Position numbers and translations under genes: made by a program
The notes under the pieces: generated by a model
What the model saw: the letters and a program-made list of their open reading frames with translations, nothing else
Database searches by the model: none
Told to the model about the DNA's origin: nothing
From: Lentzea albidocapillata subsp. violacea
GTDB taxonomy: Bacteria > Actinomycetota > Actinomycetes > Mycobacteriales > Pseudonocardiaceae
Direction of reading: 5' to 3'
DNA: 64,000 nt
Assembly: GCF_900100275.1 (NCBI RefSeq)
Contig: NZ_FNET01000011.1
Span: 124,001-188,000, forward strand
In this document: piece after piece, positions 61,288 to 64,000 of the stretch
Layout: every line of letters starts with the position of its first letter
How positions within the stretch are numbered: the first letter of the stretch is position 1

Positions 61288-62082
61288 TCAGCCGCCCGCG
61301 ACGAGCAACGGGCAAGCGGTGTGCACGTCGTTCAACCTGCGTAGCGCCGCGGCGAACTGCTCGAAGCGGGCACGGGGAACGGCCGCGCGGACCTCGTTGA
61401 TCACCTGCCACAGGTAGCGGTGCTCGGCGGTCTCCACGACGGGCTGCGGTGCGTGTCCGGGAACGTCGGCGGCGAACGCGAGGGCCACCTCCGCGGCACG
61501 CAGGCACGCGGTCGCGAGCGTCACGCAGTCCTCGGCGAGCGGGCAGTCGTCCTGCGCGCGCACGACACCGCTGACGGCGAACCGGACGGCCTGCATCAGT
61601 GCGAGGTAGAGGCGCTGGCCGGCCTGGGTGCGTTCGAGCGGGAGGTTCTCCGTGCCGCAGCCGGGTGTCACGACGGTCATGCCTACCTGGGGGCGGCGCA
61701 GCACGTGGTCGAAGAGCGCGGTCGGCGCCCAGAGCAGGGTGCGCCAGGAGTCCTCGGGGATCGAGGTGCCCATCCTGGCCGCGTTCTCCAGCACGTCGAG
61801 GTAGGCGATGAGGACGCCGGAGAGGAAGACGCCGCCGCGGTCGCCGCCGACCCGCACGACGCCGAAGCCTTCGTCGAGGCCGGAGTCCTTGGCCCAGTAG
61901 CCGGGCGTCCACTCGATGACGCCGCTGCTCGCGAGGACCACGCGCGCGAGGCGCTGGTGCACGGGCGACGCCGAGAGCACCGTGTCGTCCAGCCCCATCT
62001 GGACGAGCATGGAGGCGGCGTGCCGCAGGGACTCGCGCCGGCGCGGCACCAGGTCGGGGTGCAGCAGGCGGAACGGTTCCAC
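61288..62082 (-). CDS. Hypothetical helical protein, 264 residues
   Basis: I recognise no family. The protein has normal, non-repetitive composition and is predicted mainly helical, with phrases such as RRRESLRHAASMLVQMGLDD, GVFLSGVLIAYLDVLENAAR and LYLALMQAVRFAVSG, and no signal peptide. Four Cys are scattered (GCGT, DDCPLAEDC, TACLR, TACPL). I favour GTG at 62082 because GGGGG lies upstream; ATG at 62136 would add 18 residues. It lies downstream of a LuxR-type ATPase regulator in the same direction. After its TGA stop the same frame continues into a hydrophobic segment (see findings). Confidence 0.65.
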   Translation of the reverse strand: MEPFRLLHPDLVPRRRESLRHAASMLVQMGLDDTVLSASPVHQRLARVVLASSGVIEWTPGYWAKDSGLDEGFGVVRVGGDRGGVFLSGVLIAYLDVLENAARMGTSIPEDSWRTLLWAPTALFDHVLRRPQVGMTVVTPGCGTENLPLERTQAGQRLYLALMQAVRFAVSGVVRAQDDCPLAEDCVTLATACLRAAEVALAFAADVPGHAPQPVVETAEHRYLWQVINEVRAAVPRARFEQFAAALRRLNDVHTACPLLVAGG

Positions 62083-62173
62083 GTCGCCCCCTTCCGTCGT
62101 CGTGCTCACGATGAACGGAGGGGGGCCGGAAGTCATCCGGATGAACCGCAGCGTTACGTCTCAGTTGGACGCG

Positions 62174-64000
62174 TCAATGCGACCGGGCCCAGGCCGCGAG
62201 CTGCGCGCGAGTCGAAAGATCCAGTGTGGTCTTCACGTTGTGCACGTGGGATTCCACGGTGCGGTGCGAGATGCCGAGCTTGGCCGCGACCTGCGCGTTC
62301 GTCAGTCCGCGCGCCACCAGTTCGACGACCATCCGCTGCCGGTCGCTGAGCACCGGGTGCCGCACCATCTCCTTGTCCAGCGCGGTTTCCAGGGCGTGCC
62401 GCGCGTCCATCGCCCGGCCCGCGCCGAGCGCTCGCTGGAATGCCGGTTGAGAAAGGGATTCCCGCGCGAGGTCCAGTGCGGCGGCCGTCTTCCGCCGCCA
62501 CCAGGCTTCCGGCGGAACGACCCACGTCGTGCGCATCTGCTGACAGGCGACCAGAAGCCGCACGCCGAGCTCGTGCCGTCCGGACGCCATCGCGACCAGG
62601 CCACGGCCCTCGACCGACTCCAGCGCGGCCCGCGGTGTGTCCGCCGTCAGGCGCGCGCCCTCCGCGAACCGGGCGCCTGCCGTCACCAAATCCCCGCGCT
62701 CCAACGCGATGCAGCCCGCCGTGTGCACCGCGACGGCCACGACGTCCTGCCGTGCATGGACTCTGAGCACCGGCAACGCGCCCTCGACCAGCGCGGCGGC
62801 CGCGTCCACGGCGCCGTCGGCGAGCAGTCGCCAGCCGAGGTTGTGGCTCGACACAGCGACACTCACGTCGTTGCCGTTACGTACGCCGTGCTCGATCGAT
62901 CGGCGCAACGCCGCTGCGGCATTCGACACGTCGCCCATGCCGTCGTAAGCGCCCGCTAACGTCCTGAACAGACGGCACATGATCAGATCCTGCTTGCCCG
63001 ACTCCGCCGTCTCGATCGCCTCGGTGGCGTACCGCACCGCCTCGTCGTGCCGTTCCTCGTGACTCGCCAGCAGAGACGCGTACTCCAGCGCGAGGATCCG
63101 GTAGCGGGCGTCGGCGGGCGACTGGTGCAGCACCTGCATCAGCACCGCGCCGGCCTGACCGAAGCAACCGCGGTCGAAGCACACCCTGAGCAGCATCGTG
63201 GCGAGCATCAGCCGCCTGTCGTCCTGCGGTGCCACCAGATGAGCGAACGCGTACGCCACGTTGTCGTACTCCCGGTGCTGCGTCCTCACCTGCTCCGGAG
63301 TGAGGATCGACGACGAGACGCCGGGTTCGCCCTTCTCGCACAGCCACGCGATGATCCGTTCCGCCGTCACCCCGTGCTCGCCGTGTTCCTCCAGCCTTTC
63401 CCCGGCATAAAGGCGAACGGATTCGAGCATCCGGAACCGGCCGTCGGACTCCCGCACCACCAACGACTTCGCTTGCAACGCCGTGAGCAGCCCGATCACC
63501 TCACCGCCGTGCACGACCGCCGCGATGTCCAGCCCGAACCCGCCGGGCAGCAGCGCGAGCCGCCGGAACAGCTTCTGCTCGCCCTCGGTCAGCAGGTCGT
63601 GGCTCCACGCGATGGCCGCACGCAGGCCGTCGAGCAGGTCGAGCCGGTGGTCGAGGCGGTCCGCGAGCTCGGCCAGCGGCACGGACAGCTTCGCCGCGAG
63701 TTCGACGGCCAGCGGCACGCCGTCCAGCCGTGCGCAGATCGCCGCGATCACGCCGGGGTCGCCGCTGGTCCCGGCGCGTTCGACGAACAGCTCCGCCGCG
63801 TCGGCCATGCCGTGCAGCGGGTAGACGACCTCGCCGACGGACCTCAACGCTTCCCTGCTGGTCGCGAGGACCTGCACGCGCGGACAGCGCGACAACAGCG
63901 CGTCCACGACCGCGCAGCACTCCTCGGCGAGATGCTCGCAGTTGTCGACGAGCAACAGGATTCGCCGATTGCCCAGTTCCTGGAGCAACGTCGTCCGCAG
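62174..64000 (-). CDS. LuxR family ATPase regulator, N-terminus off window
   Basis: At least 608 residues of an AfsR/LuxR-type regulator, open to the window edge. The visible part begins in an NB-ARC-type ATPase: RILLLVDNCEHLAEECCAVV (Walker B, VDNCEH), VLATSREALRSVGEVVYPL, then GVPLAVELAAKL. A TPR-like helical middle follows, and the C-terminus is a LuxR HTH (LSDRQRMVVELVARGLTNAQ with SHRTVESHVHNVKTTL). The Walker A is expected upstream. Such proteins control secondary metabolism or stress genes. Stop TGA at 62174-62176. Confidence 0.9.
   Translation of the reverse strand: MRTTLLQELGNRRILLLVDNCEHLAEECCAVVDALLSRCPRVQVLATSREALRSVGEVVYPLHGMADAAELFVERAGTSGDPGVIAAICARLDGVPLAVELAAKLSVPLAELADRLDHRLDLLDGLRAAIAWSHDLLTEGEQKLFRRLALLPGGFGLDIAAVVHGGEVIGLLTALQAKSLVVRESDGRFRMLESVRLYAGERLEEHGEHGVTAERIIAWLCEKGEPGVSSSILTPEQVRTQHREYDNVAYAFAHLVAPQDDRRLMLATMLLRVCFDRGCFGQAGAVLMQVLHQSPADARYRILALEYASLLASHEERHDEAVRYATEAIETAESGKQDLIMCRLFRTLAGAYDGMGDVSNAAAALRRSIEHGVRNGNDVSVAVSSHNLGWRLLADGAVDAAAALVEGALPVLRVHARQDVVAVAVHTAGCIALERGDLVTAGARFAEGARLTADTPRAALESVEGRGLVAMASGRHELGVRLLVACQQMRTTWVVPPEAWWRRKTAAALDLARESLSQPAFQRALGAGRAMDARHALETALDKEMVRHPVLSDRQRMVVELVARGLTNAQVAAKLGISHRTVESHVHNVKTTLDLSTRAQLAAWARSH

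Noticed and set aside
61420..62349. 309-codon plus-strand frame opposite the 264-residue protein
   Set aside because: His/Arg/Val-rich shadow composition; the minus-strand frame reads as a normal protein with a ribosome site.

Overview
The window is high-GC DNA from a filamentous actinomycete, most likely of the Pseudonocardiaceae (Lentzea/Saccharothrix/Amycolatopsis-like). The codon bias, frequent GTG starts, GlgE-type alpha-glucan genes, DUF6230/DUF6114 and SCO6745-type families and a gene order resembling Mycobacterium tuberculosis Rv3026c-Rv3041c all point that way. I count 58 protein-coding loci. The first (acyltransferase) and last (LuxR-type regulator) are cut by the window edges. I saw no tRNA, rRNA, CRISPR array or intact insertion sequence.

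Region 1 (1-15.3 kb) is a stretched version of the mycobacterial block for membrane lipids, electron transfer flavoprotein and methylglucose lipopolysaccharide (MGLP). It holds plsC-like and GNAT acyltransferases, etfA, etfB, then a Rv3030-like methyltransferase, a GH57 enzyme, a GT4 glucosyltransferase, an SGNH hydrolase and an OctT-like hexapeptide acyltransferase. Between etfB and the methyltransferase lie two DegV paralogues, a 49-residue basic protein, a PEP-mutase-family enzyme, a DivIVA-like/OmpA-like/Pro-Glu-rich envelope operon, and a TetR regulator divergent from a small membrane protein.

Region 2 (15.3-29 kb) is an accessory block: a large ATPase-LuxR regulator, a secreted subtilisin with PKD domains, a nucleoside hydrolase, a secreted GH92 alpha-mannosidase, a regulator with two LuxR helix-turn-helix domains, a Tat-exported haem peroxidase, a nucleotidyltransferase, a 70-bp tandem repeat tract, and a DUF4267/TetR divergent pair with three operator copies. 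After it the mycobacterial order resumes (Rv3037c-, Rv3038c-, EchA17- and Rv3041c-like genes, 28.9-32.7 kb).

Region 3 (32.8-50.1 kb) is alpha-glucan metabolism: glgX, a cysteine dioxygenase-rhodanese pair, a membrane TPR protein, a small secreted protein, glgP, a Ser/Thr kinase, and glgE-treS-mak-glgB. TreS, Mak, GlgE and GlgB turn trehalose into branched glucan through maltose 1-phosphate; GlgP and GlgX take it down.

Region 4 (50.2-64 kb) is accessory again. Two paralogous HEMGH lipoprotein peptidases flank a DddA-like DNA deaminase toxin with its Imm1 immunity gene and a DUF6230-DUF6114-secreted protein operon. Then come an ArsR-GNAT fusion, a large nested inverted repeat, a YbbN-like thioredoxin/TPR protein, an SCO6745-type protein, a thiamine-binding protein, a MarR regulator, a 5'-truncated phosphotransferase, DUF3817, an unknown protein and a partial LuxR-type ATPase regulator.

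A recurring feature is a TANNNT hexamer 6-9 bases upstream of a start codon with no Shine-Dalgarno, which suggests many leaderless mRNAs.
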